This document shows positions 37,492-48,969 of a stretch of 64,000 nucleotides of DNA, one piece after another (position 1 is the first letter of the stretch; each line of letters begins with the position of its first letter). This DNA comes from Blepharisma japonicum (lineage: Eukaryota; Ciliophora; Heterotrichea; Heterotrichida; Blepharismidae). Position numbers and translations under genes: made by a program. The notes under the pieces were generated by a model. That model saw nothing but the letters and a program-made list of their open reading frames with translations, was not told the DNA's origin and made no database searches. The stretch is taken from contig CATKHK010000095.1 in NCBI GenBank assembly GCA_949751835.1, positions 95,012 to 159,011 on the forward strand, written 5' to 3'.

Positions 37492-38433
37492 CTTGCTATC
37501 TAGATTAATATGCGACCTTTTTTTCTTTATGGTATAATTATCAAAAAATTTCTGTGAATTTTATTAATTTTTATATCCTTTGCATTTTAGAAATAACAAC
37601 CTATATTCTGGATTTCCTTCCATATGAATATTATCCTAATGTGAAGCACTACAAGCATAGAGATTTCACATGTGGAATCAAATTTCATATGTCATGCACT
37701 AATTTTTAAAATAATGAGAGATTATATAAGTTTTGATTCGACAAATTTAGAAGATTTTTTATAAGAATTATATCCCATATTTTATTTAAAAATGCTAAAA
37801 AAAGTCTTATAAAAATAAAATTAATTATTAGAAATGAAGAAAATATTTTATTTGTTGCTAAAAGGATTTAACTTAAAACTTGTAAAATGAGTCTTAGGTT
37901 TGGCCACTATTATATGGGAAGGGATTTAATATTTTCGTTTATGAAAAGAAGATTAATTATAAATCAATCATAATTAATTAATCTAAGAACATATTAGTGG
38001 ATTTTTAATTAAATTGATAAGATTTAAATTGCATATCTTAGTTTATGAACAAAATTATTATACATAAAATATGGAGTTAAAAATGTATTTAGTAAATAGC
38101 AACCGTTAGGAAAGAGTGAAAAAATTAAGGGCTAATTAATAGAGATTTTTAAACGAAAAATGACATTATAAATTACTATGATTGCCAACAGGAAAATTGG
38201 TAAACTCAGGTTGAAATGGAATTAGCAATCTCACTATTTTTTTCAAATAATTAAAAACCCTAAAATCATTTTTTTCTCGATGATCCTCTCCTCAAAGACG
38301 AAAGTGGATTTGAGTTATAATCTTTTATTAACTAAATTTGCAAAAAAATTGTGCACCAAACATTTTACAAGTTAGTAAATATTTTAGGCAATGAACTTAG
38401 CTGTTCCAATAATGAGCAAATAATTAATATTTA
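37492..38433. other. AT-rich intergenic region
   Basis: About 940 bp between divergent genes. It contains very AT-rich stretches and no supported feature. Confidence 0.55.
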
Positions 38434-38754
38434 ATGCTAAGTAATTTGTGCAATTCCAATGGGAGAAGAAATGAAAAAGCTGAAAAGTATATTTTTTGGA
38501 AAGAATTCATTGTTCCAAGATCAACTCTACCTTTAAAAAACTCGAAATTTCACGAATTATGCGGCCGTCGCATGATTGTAAAACTTAGCCCAAAAGATGA
38601 GAATACCAAAATATCATTTTATAAGCGATCAGCTGAACCAATCAATGTCAATGAGTTTAATTATGAGGAGAGCATATCCAAACTTCTTAAAATTGATGAA
38701 ATTGTTCATCTTTCATCTCCAGAGAGCCCAGAAGGCTACATAGCCGAATCTTAA
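38434..38754 (+). CDS. Small uncharacterised protein
   Basis: A frame of 106 codons from ATG to TAA. The composition is balanced and charged (KYIFWKEFIVPRSTLPLKN, GRRMIVKLSPKDEN) and unlike the AT-driven random frames nearby, so it is probably a real small gene. It converges with the cytidylyltransferase gene 55 bp away. No family recognised. Confidence 0.5.
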   Translation: MLSNLCNSNGRRNEKAEKYIFWKEFIVPRSTLPLKNSKFHELCGRRMIVKLSPKDENTKISFYKRSAEPINVNEFNYEESISKLLKIDEIVHLSSPESPEGYIAES

Positions 38755-38809
38755 TTGATTGTCTCGATAAATTAATTTAATTTAAGTCTCAACTATTGCA
38801 TGTAATTTC

Positions 38810-40078
38810 TTAGCTTTGGCTTAATTTAAGTTTCAGCTGCTCTAAGAGCTCAACCTGCTGTGATTCTGTCATTCGCATCACCTGAGCCATCATATAAGCC
38901 ACGCTAGGAGCTTGCTTAATTACAATAGATTGCACCCACACACAAGTGAACATTCCCATCATGAGCTGGCAATCCATTCTATCTGTCATTCCTCCATGTC
39001 CTGGTATTGAGTTTCCAAAGTCCTTTATGTGAAAAGCTCTCTTCACTCCCGAAGCAAAAAATCCTCCAAATGGAGCAATGAAACCTGCGAAAAATCCCAA
39101 AACCATTGAGTGGACTTCTAAGCTTGTGACATTCACATAAGGCAGTCCAATGTAACTGAAAATCCATGGCAGCTCTCTAACTTTTCGAATTAAAAGCTCT
39201 CCAGTGTCGCAATGCAATGAGGTGAAAGGTGTAAGTGTGAACGTGCTTTGAGGGCACACCATGTATTCGAACTGAGCCAAAAAGTGAGAGAACTATGTTA
39301 AAATTACAAAATAAGCCCACACTATTGTTGAAATCAAACCGCCCACAAAGCCTTCCCATGTTTTGTTCGGAGATAGCTTGATTAGAGGGGTTTTTCCCAA
39401 AAAGACTCCAAATATATAAGCAAAACAGTCATTTGTGATAACTAGTGAGGCAGGAAGCAAAAACCAAATCAACCCATTGTAAGCGTTGATTATGACAGTT
39501 GTGCCTTGCGTAACCACAAGCATGCACGTTATGTGTGTCCATCCAAAAATCCTAAACTGGTATCTGTATTGTCCTTTTCTCAGTGAGATTACAAAAAGGC
39601 AAATTCCTATAACATACATAATAAAGCTGAGTAAGTAGCTATAATTGTAAACAAACTAATTAGAAATTACTGCAACTGCATCGTATTCGTGCAAGAATCC
39701 GCGGTCCTTGAGAAACATTGCTGTTACAAAGATTTCAGTCAGAACAAAAAAGTATCAATTAATTACAAAGAAAAAGGGCAATTTTTGGTCTCTGTGCTCG
39801 TCTCTCTTTAAAGAAATGATTTCTTTAAAAATGCACGTGTTGATGAAAAGGACTAGTAAACAGCAATAGAAGTGCCCAGCTGCCACAATCAATAAGAAGC
39901 TACCAATCATGATAAAAGTCGTGATTGTTCGTGTCTTGAAACTTGAGAGTCTTGCGCTTAATGGGGCTCTGATTTTAGTTACAGGAGCATCTGATTCAGA
40001 AGTTTGAGAGTCGCTTGCGTATTTCATTTTGTTTACAGGCTGCCGTGGAGGCTGAGCATCAGACATCTTATCTTTCAT
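38810..40078 (-). CDS. CDS1: Phosphatidate cytidylyltransferase (CDP-diacylglycerol synthase)
   Basis: There are three exons (40078-39671, 39655-39308, 39292-38810) separated by two 15-nt introns, giving 412 residues. The protein is polytopic. The family signature near the C-terminus is complete: SGVKRAFHIKDFGNSIPGHG followed by GMTDRMD. Earlier segments such as ITNDCFAYIFGVFLGKTPLI and LSPNKTWEGFVGG match eukaryotic CDS1/CDS2. The enzyme makes CDP-diacylglycerol from CTP and phosphatidic acid in the ER, feeding phosphatidylinositol and cardiolipin synthesis. One TGA (39755) is Trp. The N-terminal 45 residues are polar and disordered, as in other eukaryotic members. Confidence 0.94.
39293..39307 (-). 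other. 15-nt intron 2 of the cytidylyltransferase gene
   Basis: Minus strand GTAATTTTAACATAG. Removing it joins WAYF to FSHFLAQFEYM and avoids a TAG, restoring the expected transmembrane segment. Confidence 0.9.
39656..39670 (-). other. 15-nt intron 1 of the cytidylyltransferase gene
   Basis: Minus strand GTAATTTCTAATTAG. Removing it joins YDAVA to FVYNYSYLLSF and removes an in-frame TAG. It shares the GTAATTT start with the other intron of this gene. Confidence 0.9.
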
Positions 40079-40660
40079 AATATGTTATTGAAATTATATT
40101 AAAACAGAAAAATTTCATAGTTTATACAGCTAATGGAAAATTTATTATTTATCTCAAAATATATAGCAAGATAAACGATACAAATTTTGATTTATTTATT
40201 ATCAATGCATCAGTAGATTTACTCAACTTTTAACTACCAGATCATTTTTGGCTTTGATTTTGGAAGAATAGAATTGACTCACTTAATCACTCATTTGGCT
40301 TTATAATCAGCTAGTTCATAACAGGATACTGATGACGTCATGCTTGGCTAAGCTCTTGACATTTTTCATTAGTGCAAGCTTATATGAACAAATATAACCT
40401 CAATTCTTCACTTTTCAATTATTTTTATGTACTCAAAACTCTTGCCCAAAAAATCAGTAATGCCAATATCACCTTCCCTCACAAAAAGGGCTAGGCTCAA
40501 TTTAATAGTTTACCCAATTCTCCAAACAAGTTTTAATTAATCTTATTTTTGAAATCAGTGATTTGATATTACCTCCCATTTTTATGGCAATTAAAGAACA
40601 ATTGGATTGATAAAATAATTCAAAAATACTCTTTAAAATTCTCATTTCTGATGTTTAGAT
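40079..40660. other. Divergent intergenic region
   Basis: About 580 bp. It contains an 8-bp palindrome TGACGTCA near 40332 and a 37-codon open frame at 40427-40540 of uncertain meaning. No other feature is seen. Confidence 0.45.
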
Positions 40661-42568
40661 ATGATAGGATTTAATATGATGGACGAGAATCGAACTTCCT
40701 CAGAAAATACTGCACCACACTTTCGAAGGCACTCTAAAAGGCGATTCACCGAAACCAACGCCAGTCATTTTGAGGCAGAAGCCATCAAAAAGACTTTGAA
40801 TTCTTTACCCAAACTTCCTGATGGCCAAAGGCTTGGCATTTATAGCCTTTTTGCGGTCTATGCCAACACCAGTGATATTAATCTGAATATTCCAAACACC
40901 CTTATAAGGATCGATAACGAATCGACGTATTTGCTTAGGACTAACGACTCTGGGAAAATTGTTTCTCGCTCTTGCAACGATGACGATTTCTTTCATTTCT
41001 TACAGACGAAGAGAGCCTCAACTTTCTTCTACAAAACTCTTTACAAAGAAAGCATGGTCTTTAATTCTAAAAGCAGCGCAGAAGTCTTTTGGAAATCTTC
41101 CAAAGATTGGCCAGCACTTATTCAATCTTGCATTCAATGCAAAACGAAGCCCAATTCAATTACGAGAGCACTCTGAAGAGCTGGTATGAAAACTAAATAC
41201 TACACAATTATTAATCGCCAACAGCAGACTGAGCCAAAAACCCCGAGAAAATGCACGATGCCGAGCATGTATCATAGTAGAAAAAGTCAAATAGATTTTA
41301 AGTACACAAACATGATCCTCAAGACTTCTCGATCGATGAACAACCCTTACAAAGTTAACCTCACTTCTCGAAAGAGTCTAAACGAAAAGGCAAAGATTGA
41401 CAGAGCTGCCACTTTGAAAAGTAGGGAAAAGCCGGCGCCTGATCCTCAAGAGCCATCTGAAAAGCCAAATGAATTGATAGTGAACACAAGAGCCCCAGAA
41501 AGTCTTATAGTGGTTGAAGATCCTATAAAGGAAAACGACCTCGAGCCATTAGTAAATGAATTAATTGATTTTTTGAACATCAATATTTATAGAGACCAAA
41601 AGTTGATTGGAATTGTTCTTGATTTTATCCGCGATCAAGATGAGAATTGGTTCCTATTAGATTGCAAAGAAATTTCAGCAGTTAGCAACTATGTTGCAAC
41701 AAAAGGCAAGAGAAAAATACAGATGATTGGGCAGGAATCAAGAACAAGACTAAGTATCGATACTACAAAGCTAAAATTCAAAAATCACAAGACAGAAGTG
41801 GATGAAGATGCTGATGAAAAGCAGGCCTGCCCGTTTGTAATCAGATCTCCACCTCCGCCGCCATCTCCAGGCTTGATCAAAAAATCTACTCAAGATTTGA
41901 TGGAGCACTGAAATAAAGTCAACCAAAAGCTTGAGTCTGTGCTAAATAAGAAGCCTTCAAACAAGTTTAGCAATGCCAGCGTTCAAGAACAGAGCATCAA
42001 GGCATATCAGGCAAGATTCAACTTGAAAAATGGGCTTTTAGATGTAAGTGAGCAGTCAAGCTCTAATGACATATCTCCTCCACAGCTGTCTCCACCAACA
42101 TCAAACTCATTATGATCTGATGATAAGGATGAGCACATCAATAAATGTTTGTATAATGTATTAGAAAAATTCGAAGAAATGAATATGAACGCTGAGCTAT
42201 TGAAGGTAAGGCAGCAAAATTTAATTCGCAAATATGGAGGAGAAGAATTTTGGACAAGATTTATTGACAGTTTATATAAGAAAATCATGTCTACTGATTG
42301 CCCGCTTAAAAAATACTTTTTGAACTCAAGCCTGTCAATGATAACAAATGGAATGCATAAGGTCTTCAATGGCTGCGCAAGTTTGCAATTTAGGAGGAAA
42401 ATTAAAGCTGCACATCAAAATATGGGAATCCAAGAGAGTGAATTTTTGACTTACTCTAATCTATTTGAAGAGACACTAAATGAGTTTAATATTGAAGACT
42501 GTGACAAAGAAATGATTGTCTCACAAATAAGGATGATGAAAACATTGGTATGCCAGCAGCCAACCTAA
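40661..42568 (+). CDS. Truncated-globin-tailed protein, paralogue 1
   Basis: The protein has 635 residues in one frame with three TGA (Trp) codons. The true start may be the ATG at 40679 (MDENRT), which aligns with the start of paralogue 2 (MDERKF). Residues about 45-190 form a conserved domain I do not recognise (SLPKLPDGQRLGIYSLFAVY, FFYKTLYKES, QSCIQCKTKP). A second conserved patch (about 298-340) reads DFLNINIY...GIVLDFI...LLDCKEI. After a Pro-rich linker, residues about 515-630 resemble a group 1 truncated haemoglobin: YGGEEFW (A/B region), Y539 at the B10-like position in SLYKKIM, and IKAAHQNMGI with H585 at the proximal-His (F8) position. A haem-based sensor or redox role is possible but inferred. 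Part of a three-gene cluster. Confidence 0.72.
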
Positions 42569-43292
42569 AAATAATTGCAAGTCTAAATATTAATTTTAAT
42601 TAATACACTTAAAAGTGTGTCAATTCTCAGCTATTTAATATAATAAAAACAAATTTATTTTTCTCTCATAAAGAAAATAATTAATTTATCTTTTATAATA
42701 TTATATCAATTTTTAAAAATATTACCTTATTGAGATATTTAAGGTTTGATAAATTCGTTGTTGATGTTAAGCGAATTCATAGCCGAGTATAGCTCAACAT
42801 TTTATCTGCTGCTTAAAATCCATTTTTTGAAGATTTTTGGGACTATAATTTAATTGAGCTAAGCACCTTAAAAAGAAATTTACAAACCTTCAAAGAAAAG
42901 CGCCTGGCTGCTCAAAATGAAATGCTAATCATTCAAACTCTCATAATTTTCATAATTGGTAATCTTATGAATTCAATGGATCTTTGAAAGGTTTTATAGT
43001 TTTGAGCTGAGATTAAATATCAAACAGCGAAAACCCATCACTTTATAAAATTAAGCTTAGGCTGATTAAATATATAAAAATTGAAAAGAGTGAGCCAAAT
43101 TAAATAATTATGAAATATTTTGCAAAGATGTTGAATAATTATTATTGTTAACTTAATTTACATTCCTTAATAACTTAAAATCAAATAGCAAACCACATAA
43201 TTTAAAGAGCTATGAGCAGGAAATTTAAATATCATATAAGATAGGATTTCATATTTCTGATGGTCTTGGATAAATAAAATATCCAAAATTAC
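42569..43292. other. Intergenic region with a coding-like relic
   Basis: About 720 bp between the two tandem globin-tailed genes. At 42817-42999 one frame is open for 60 codons with protein-like wording (FFEDFWDYNLIELSTLKRN, FKEKRLAAQNEM) but has no ATG near its start. It may be a decayed exon. Otherwise AT-rich. Confidence 0.4.
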
Positions 43293-45227
43293 ATGGACGA
43301 ACGCAAATTTCTCTCTGGAACATTGAGCCTTCCTCACCCGAGGACATCATTCAGAAGCATCACGACTGCAGTAAATAATCATTTGGAAGAAGAAGCAGCC
43401 AAGAAAAGCTTCAATTCTCTGCCCAAGCTTCCAGATGGGCAACGGCTTGGCATATATAGCCTTTTTGCTGTATATGCTAATTCGAGCGACATCAATGTGA
43501 ATATTCCTATAACATTGATCCGAGTGGATAACGCTGGATCTCTTTACCTACTCAAAACAGACGAAAATGGGACTATTATATCAAGAGCATGCTCTGATAA
43601 TGACTTCTTTTACCCCAATGGGAACATGAAAAAAGCGAAAAGTGAGATCTATTTTTATAAAACTTTATACCGAGAAAGCCACGTGCTGAACTCGAGGGAA
43701 AGCGCAGAGCTCTTTTGGAAGCAGTCCAAGGACTGGCCAGCAATGATTCAGTGCTGCGTTCAATGCAAATCCAAACCGACTTCAGTTACAAGAGCAGTCT
43801 GGAGGGCAGGCGTGAAAACCAGGTATTGTACAATAATAAATCGTCAGCAAATCAGCGACTCAAAGGCCAAAAAATCGTCTCCCAACATGTACCAAAAGAA
43901 AAAGAGTTTGTCTATTTTAGGTGAATTTAAGTACACTAATATGATACTCAAAACTTCAAGGTCTGTTAATAATCCATTCAAAGTCAACTTAACAGCACGT
44001 GCGAGTATTAATGAGAAACCCAAATTCGAAAGAACAATGACAATGAAAAACAAGGACAATCGAAATGCTGATACAAAGGAGCATCATCATGGGCTCATTG
44101 TCAATACACGAGCTGCAGAAAGTATTCTTGTAGTGGATGACCCAATCAAGGCTGCTGGTCTGGATCCCATTGTGGCGGAAATTATTGATTTTTTGAATAT
44201 CAATATTTATAAAAACCAAGAATTAAAAGGAATTGTGCTTGACTTTGTCCATGATAAGGATAATAGGTGGGTCCTTTTGGACTGCAAAGAGATTTCCACT
44301 CACAACCGTTCTCCATCAATCACCAGCACTAAAAAATTCCAGACGATAAGCCAAACCAGCAGGTCTCGTCTTGGCTCAGAACCTGAAACCGTTTCTACAA
44401 GCAGTCGAAAAAGTTCGGAAAGTTCGCCGCTAAAGTATAGATCATCGCAATTAACTATAAATGCATCAGAAGAAAAACAAGCTTGTCCGTTTGTGATCCG
44501 ATCTCCTCGTCCTCCTCCAAGTCCTGTAAGCAACTCTGCGCAAGGACTTGTCGATCGATGGAATCGGGTGAATCAGAAACTTGAGCTCATATTGAACCTG
44601 AAGCCTTCGAACGAAATTAAAAATGCAAATATCGAAGAGCAAAGCATCAAGGCTTATAACACAAGGTATATCCTAAAAAATTCAGTAGTTGAGACTGGAG
44701 AGCAGTCAACTGAAAGCGAAAGGTCAGCTCCATCTCCTCCCCACATGTCTCATCCAACATCTAATGCTTTGTGGACAGATGAGAATAATGATCATATTAA
44801 CAGATGTTTTACAGATGCCATTGGCAGAATTGAAGAAATGAACATGAACACAGAACTTTTGAAGGTGAAAAGCCAAAATCTGGTCTTAAAGTACGGAGGA
44901 GATACCTTTTGGAATAACTTTATTCAAAGCTTATATAAAAAAGTAATGTATGAGTCCACACTCAAGAGATATTTCACAAGGTCAAACATAGATATGATCC
45001 TTAATGGCATGAATAAAGTTTTTAACGGATGCGCAACTTTGCAGTTCAGAAGGAAAATTAAAGCTGCTCATCAGAATATGGGAATTCCAGAGAGAGACTT
45101 TTCAATATACTCAGCACTTTTCGAGGACACCCTGAATGAGTTTAATATTGAAGAGAGAGATAAGAGTATGATAATGTCACAAATTAAGTCTATGAAGTGT
45201 TTGATTTGCCAAACTCCGAACCAATAA
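43293..45227 (+). CDS. Truncated-globin-tailed protein, paralogue 2
   Basis: The 644-residue protein is collinear with paralogue 1: the SLPKLPDGQRLGIYSLFAVY domain, a repeated DFKYTNMILKTSR-type segment, DFLNINIY/LLDCKEI, the ACPFVIRSP motif, and the C-terminal globin-like domain with Y548 (SLYKKVM) and H593 (IKAAHQNMGI). It has no in-frame TGA; every Trp is TGG, including positions that are TGA in paralogue 1, which shows directly that the two codons are interchangeable. Tandem on the same strand, 724 bp downstream. The basic central part, rich in Ser/Arg and Pro, is poorly conserved and probably disordered. Confidence 0.75.
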   Translation: MDERKFLSGTLSLPHPRTSFRSITTAVNNHLEEEAAKKSFNSLPKLPDGQRLGIYSLFAVYANSSDINVNIPITLIRVDNAGSLYLLKTDENGTIISRACSDNDFFYPNGNMKKAKSEIYFYKTLYRESHVLNSRESAELFWKQSKDWPAMIQCCVQCKSKPTSVTRAVWRAGVKTRYCTIINRQQISDSKAKKSSPNMYQKKKSLSILGEFKYTNMILKTSRSVNNPFKVNLTARASINEKPKFERTMTMKNKDNRNADTKEHHHGLIVNTRAAESILVVDDPIKAAGLDPIVAEIIDFLNINIYKNQELKGIVLDFVHDKDNRWVLLDCKEISTHNRSPSITSTKKFQTISQTSRSRLGSEPETVSTSSRKSSESSPLKYRSSQLTINASEEKQACPFVIRSPRPPPSPVSNSAQGLVDRWNRVNQKLELILNLKPSNEIKNANIEEQSIKAYNTRYILKNSVVETGEQSTESERSAPSPPHMSHPTSNALWTDENNDHINRCFTDAIGRIEEMNMNTELLKVKSQNLVLKYGGDTFWNNFIQSLYKKVMYESTLKRYFTRSNIDMILNGMNKVFNGCATLQFRRKIKAAHQNMGIPERDFSIYSALFEDTLNEFNIEERDKSMIMSQIKSMKCLICQTPNQ

Positions 45228-45366
45228 TGCCAAATTAATAAAATTCTTCGTTTGAATTCTTAATTGCTTTTTAAAGTTAAAAATCACTATTTGCATGCAA
45301 AATTTGTAACTGACTTATATAAAACTCAAAAGATAGTTAATTAGTTACATTAAGAAGCGACATAGC

Positions 45367-46332
45367 TTATCTGCATATTAAACACTTCATCGACCTGATT
45401 TGGGACATTATTGAAACTTTATCCCTATCTTCGACTCCAAACTCAACTAGTGTACTTTCAAATAGATCACAATAAGTGTTAAACTCTTTTTCTGTAATTC
45501 CCATATTAATATGAGCTGCTTTGATTCTTCTTCGAAACTGCATTGTCGCACACCCGTTAAAAACCTGAAACATTCCCCACGTTATCATCTCTAAATTTGA
45601 CGAGCTAAAATATTTTTCAAGTCCACAGTCAGGAGACATGATTTTTTGATACAAAGATTCGATAAACGCTTTCCAAAATTCATCACCACCATATTTTCTC
45701 ACAAGGTTTTGAGTTTTTACTTTCAAAAGTTCTGTATTCATGTTCATCTCGTCGATTTTTCCAGCGATATCAGCAAAGCATTTCTTCACGTGCAAAGCTG
45801 TTTTATCATTCCATATGGTGTTGCCTGGAGGAGACTGAGTAGGTGGGACTTCGCTGTCTGGCTCTGATTCACTTGAGTTTGAGGTTGGGTTTCCTCTTAA
45901 ATTATACCAAGACTGATAAGCTTTTATGCTTTGCTCCTTAATGCTTGAGCTTTTCACGCTTGGAGATGGCTTTAGGCTTATAATTTGTTCTAATTTTTGA
46001 TTCACTTTGTTTCATCTTTCGAATAGATCTTTCTCTGAAAGGCAAGGCGGACTGCGAGTTTGGTGTCGAGGAGACAGTTTCAATTTAAAAGGGCAAATTT
46101 CAAGCTGCTCTTCAGCAGGTGCTGCAGGGATGTCTTGGATGTCCAAGGAAGTTGGTATAGCAAGAGAAATCTTTTTTCGGGGTGTTCGAGCTTGTGTAGG
46201 GGACTTAGGACTTTGCAAATCATGTTCAGAATCTGTCCTACCCTTAATAGGAAGTTTTAAATCTTTTCTTTTAAAAACAAATCTTGGCGAGCCTTTAGAT
46301 TTCACGCTCAAGAGGTTTAAATGACGATCCAT
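45367..46332 (-). CDS. Truncated-globin-tailed protein, short paralogue 3
   Basis: The 321-residue protein starts at ATG 46332 and lies opposite in direction to paralogues 1 and 2. It lacks both N-terminal conserved domains. What remains is a basic Ser/Pro-rich N-terminus, the CPFKLKLSP motif equivalent to ACPFVIRSP, the linker motif WNKVNQKLE..IKEQSIKAYQ, and the globin-like domain with Y228 (SLYQKIM) and H274 (IKAAHINMGI). A TGA encodes Trp at the WNKVNQ position. The frame is clean, so it is a bona fide shorter family member, not debris; it argues that the globin part is a separable functional unit. Confidence 0.72.
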
Positions 46333-47211
46333 TGTATAATAAATTTACAAATTAGAAGGTGAAATAATCTATCAAAGATATAAAAGAGAAAATGAACTTG
46401 TGAATAAAAGATGTTCGATAAGAAACTTATCATAAAAATAAATAATTCATTTATTTAGCTATGCTTTCAATTAGTATTATAGGATATTAACTATAATTGT
46501 ATTAAATCATAAATTTTGATTAGCTTATCATTAATTATTCCACCGTCGAATATTTAGATTTTATTTATTATTCTAATCGATTGATAAAAAAAATTGTTTA
46601 CATTAATATTTTCATAGGTATTTTATAAGCTAAAGTCACGCAAATTTAGAGACTTTGAAATTATATAATATAAGGCTTATGCTTCAATATTTTTATCTAA
46701 ATGATATAATAAATATGTATAAGATTTGAAATAGTTTTATGTCATTTTAGCTATGCTATAAATTATAATGTAGCTTTTTGAGTATTAATAATCAATTTGT
46801 ATGATTATTAGTTATAGTGAGAATCCATCTACTGCGTGCTCTGGAGCAGCATCCTGGAATACTAGTTGAGCTCATGATATGCCATATAAAGTCATGCCTC
46901 CATCATTAGTTATAGAATGATTTCATATTGTTGATACTTTTGTGACCTTTTATAAATATTTTAATTTCTGGGAAAATTATTCAATTTTTTAGGCCTCTTC
47001 ATTATGAGCAAGTAAAAAATCATAGAAGTTAGTGAAACCGTAAATTTTAATTAATTGAACCTACCACATTACTCTCAGTAATATTAATTAAATCATTAAT
47101 TCTAAATGTTTTGTATAAGTATAATGCATATCACTCCAAATATTATTATAAAATTAAATTTATAAATCAAAATGCTTTATTTATTTATAATATAAATTTA
47201 AGCAAATCATA
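46333..47211. other. Divergent intergenic region with a TGA-containing small ORF
   Basis: About 880 bp between the short globin-tailed gene and the first Kelch gene. At 46801-46992 (plus strand) an ATG opens a frame of 63 codons with two TGA (Trp) codons and protein-like content (NPSTACSGAASWNTSWAHDM, VIEWFHIVDTFVTFY), ending at TAG. I do not recognise it; it may be a small gene or a relic. The rest is AT-rich. Confidence 0.4.
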
Positions 47212-48969
47212 ATGGAGTCCAAACAGTGTTTTGAAGGAATCTGCAATCTTGAAGTCAGCTATGTATGCAAATGCACTTACCCTAAAACTTATTGATGCGA
47301 ATTGCACTTCGGAAATCATTATAAATTAACCAGCCAAACTCATATTTTTAAGGCAATCTGTTTAAAACCCATCAAAGGAACTAAAGATGCAATTCTCAAA
47401 TTTCTTGCAAAAGAAAAGTATAAGCAAAGCAAAATAAAGAGTAAGATGATTTCTTCATTCGCCCAATATACTAACAATTCAGAAAGCTATTTTTATGATA
47501 CCGTGGAGAAGCTGAATTCTAATTCATTAGAAATAAGAAATTGCTTCGACAAAATTTTACATGCGCAAAAAATTTCTAAACTGGAGAAAGACCCAATTTT
47601 AAAACTATTGACTTTGAACGCTGATGAAGCTATTGAAGAAGCAAAAAAAATTATCCCAGCAAACACTAATTATAATAATGTCAAATTATTTTATGGACTA
47701 AGTCAAGAGCTTGAGTGCATGATTGAAAGTTTCATTAAAGAGAAATTAGAATCTTTTCTGGACACTAGGCTTTCAAACATAGAGAGAATGCTTGAATCGC
47801 ATGATAAAGCTATTAATTCAAATAAGGAGATAGGTAGCAGTCATCCTTCGGAAGTCTTTTCTAATTTATTAAGTCAAATAGAGAAGAGCAAAAAAGAATT
47901 TGAAGATTGAAAACTAGAAGTAAGCAGAGAAAATAAAGCAAACTCTACTAATTCTCAAATTAATCAAGCAGTTGAAGAAGTTGATAAAAAGCTCTCCAAA
48001 TTAAGTGAGAAACAAACAATCGTTGAAAACTGAATTGAAGACCTTCAATTGCAACTGAAAGACAAAAACTCTGAACTCTGAAATTCAGATAATAATTTGA
48101 AATTAGAAAGAGACTTCAGAAGAGTTTGCTTTCCATATGAGAACGAACTAAGATGGATCCGCTCTTCCAATGCACAACTCAGTCAGGCTTATCAAGACTA
48201 TATCAATACTTTCCACCATAAATCATCACTCTATCTTATTGCTGAAGTCAATAATTCTACTAATTTGTTTATATATAATTCTGAAAAGGAAAGAGAAGAA
48301 GTTAAAGTGTTGAAAACTCCAGAAATCTTAAGTACTGGTACTTGTTGGGCCAAAATTCCAAATGGTGGATTATTCTGCTTTGGAAATTATCCATCTTCTG
48401 GCATTTCGCTAATAATTGATGAGGATTGTGGAGTTCGAATGCTACCATATGGAACACCTTGCCATTTATCATCAGCTGTCTATGTCAATAGAAATGTTTA
48501 TTGTTTTGGAGGTGTGAGCAATGGATATCCATCAAATATTTCAGACAGATTTGATTTAGATAGAAATCAATGGGTTAAATTAAATCCACTTCCTCAATTT
48601 GACTACAAATGCAGCTGTATAATGTTTAACGGGTATATTCTGATTGCTGGATGTGTTAGTAGAAATCTTTGGAGATATTCAGTTCACGCTTATTGTTTTG
48701 AAAGGATCCCGTTCAAATTTGCAGGAGAAAAGAGAAAATTGCTGATAAATATAGGCAGATTGTATCTAATTGAATGTGATGGGTCAATTTATGAAAGCGG
48801 TTTTAAAGATGACAACAATTGAAAGCAAATTGCAAGCTCAAAAATGAGTTCTAATGCTCCTTCTCAAGTCGGATGCTCATTTAATAAAGGAGCGATATAT
48901 ATCGGAACCTGTTTACATGAGCGATATTTTAAATTTAATTTGAGCGAAAACATAATGATTAGACTTTAA
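47212..48969 (+). CDS. Cys/His-cluster + coiled-coil + Kelch-type protein (TRIM-like, no RING), paralogue 1
   Basis: The protein has 585 residues. The N-terminus carries a Cys/His cluster C6-x4-C11-x7-C19-x-C21-x7-C29-x2-H32-x3-H36, probably a B-box-like zinc site. Residues about 60-310 are helical and coiled-coil (LSNIERMLESHDKAINSNKE, VEEVDKKLSKL). The C-terminal part (about 330-585) has Kelch-like blades (VYCFGGVSNGYP, DRNQWVKLNPLP, RLYLIECDGSIYESG). The order resembles TRIM proteins, but no RING precedes the cluster. Several TGAs encode Trp, including two in the coiled coil. A substrate-adaptor or signalling role is possible; the partner is unknown. It is tail-to-tail with paralogue 2. 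Confidence 0.78.

Noticed and set aside
40332-40339. TGACGTCA palindrome upstream of a globin-family gene, like a CRE site
   Set aside because: A single 8-bp match in 64 kb is not evidence of function, and promoter motifs of this organism are unknown to me.
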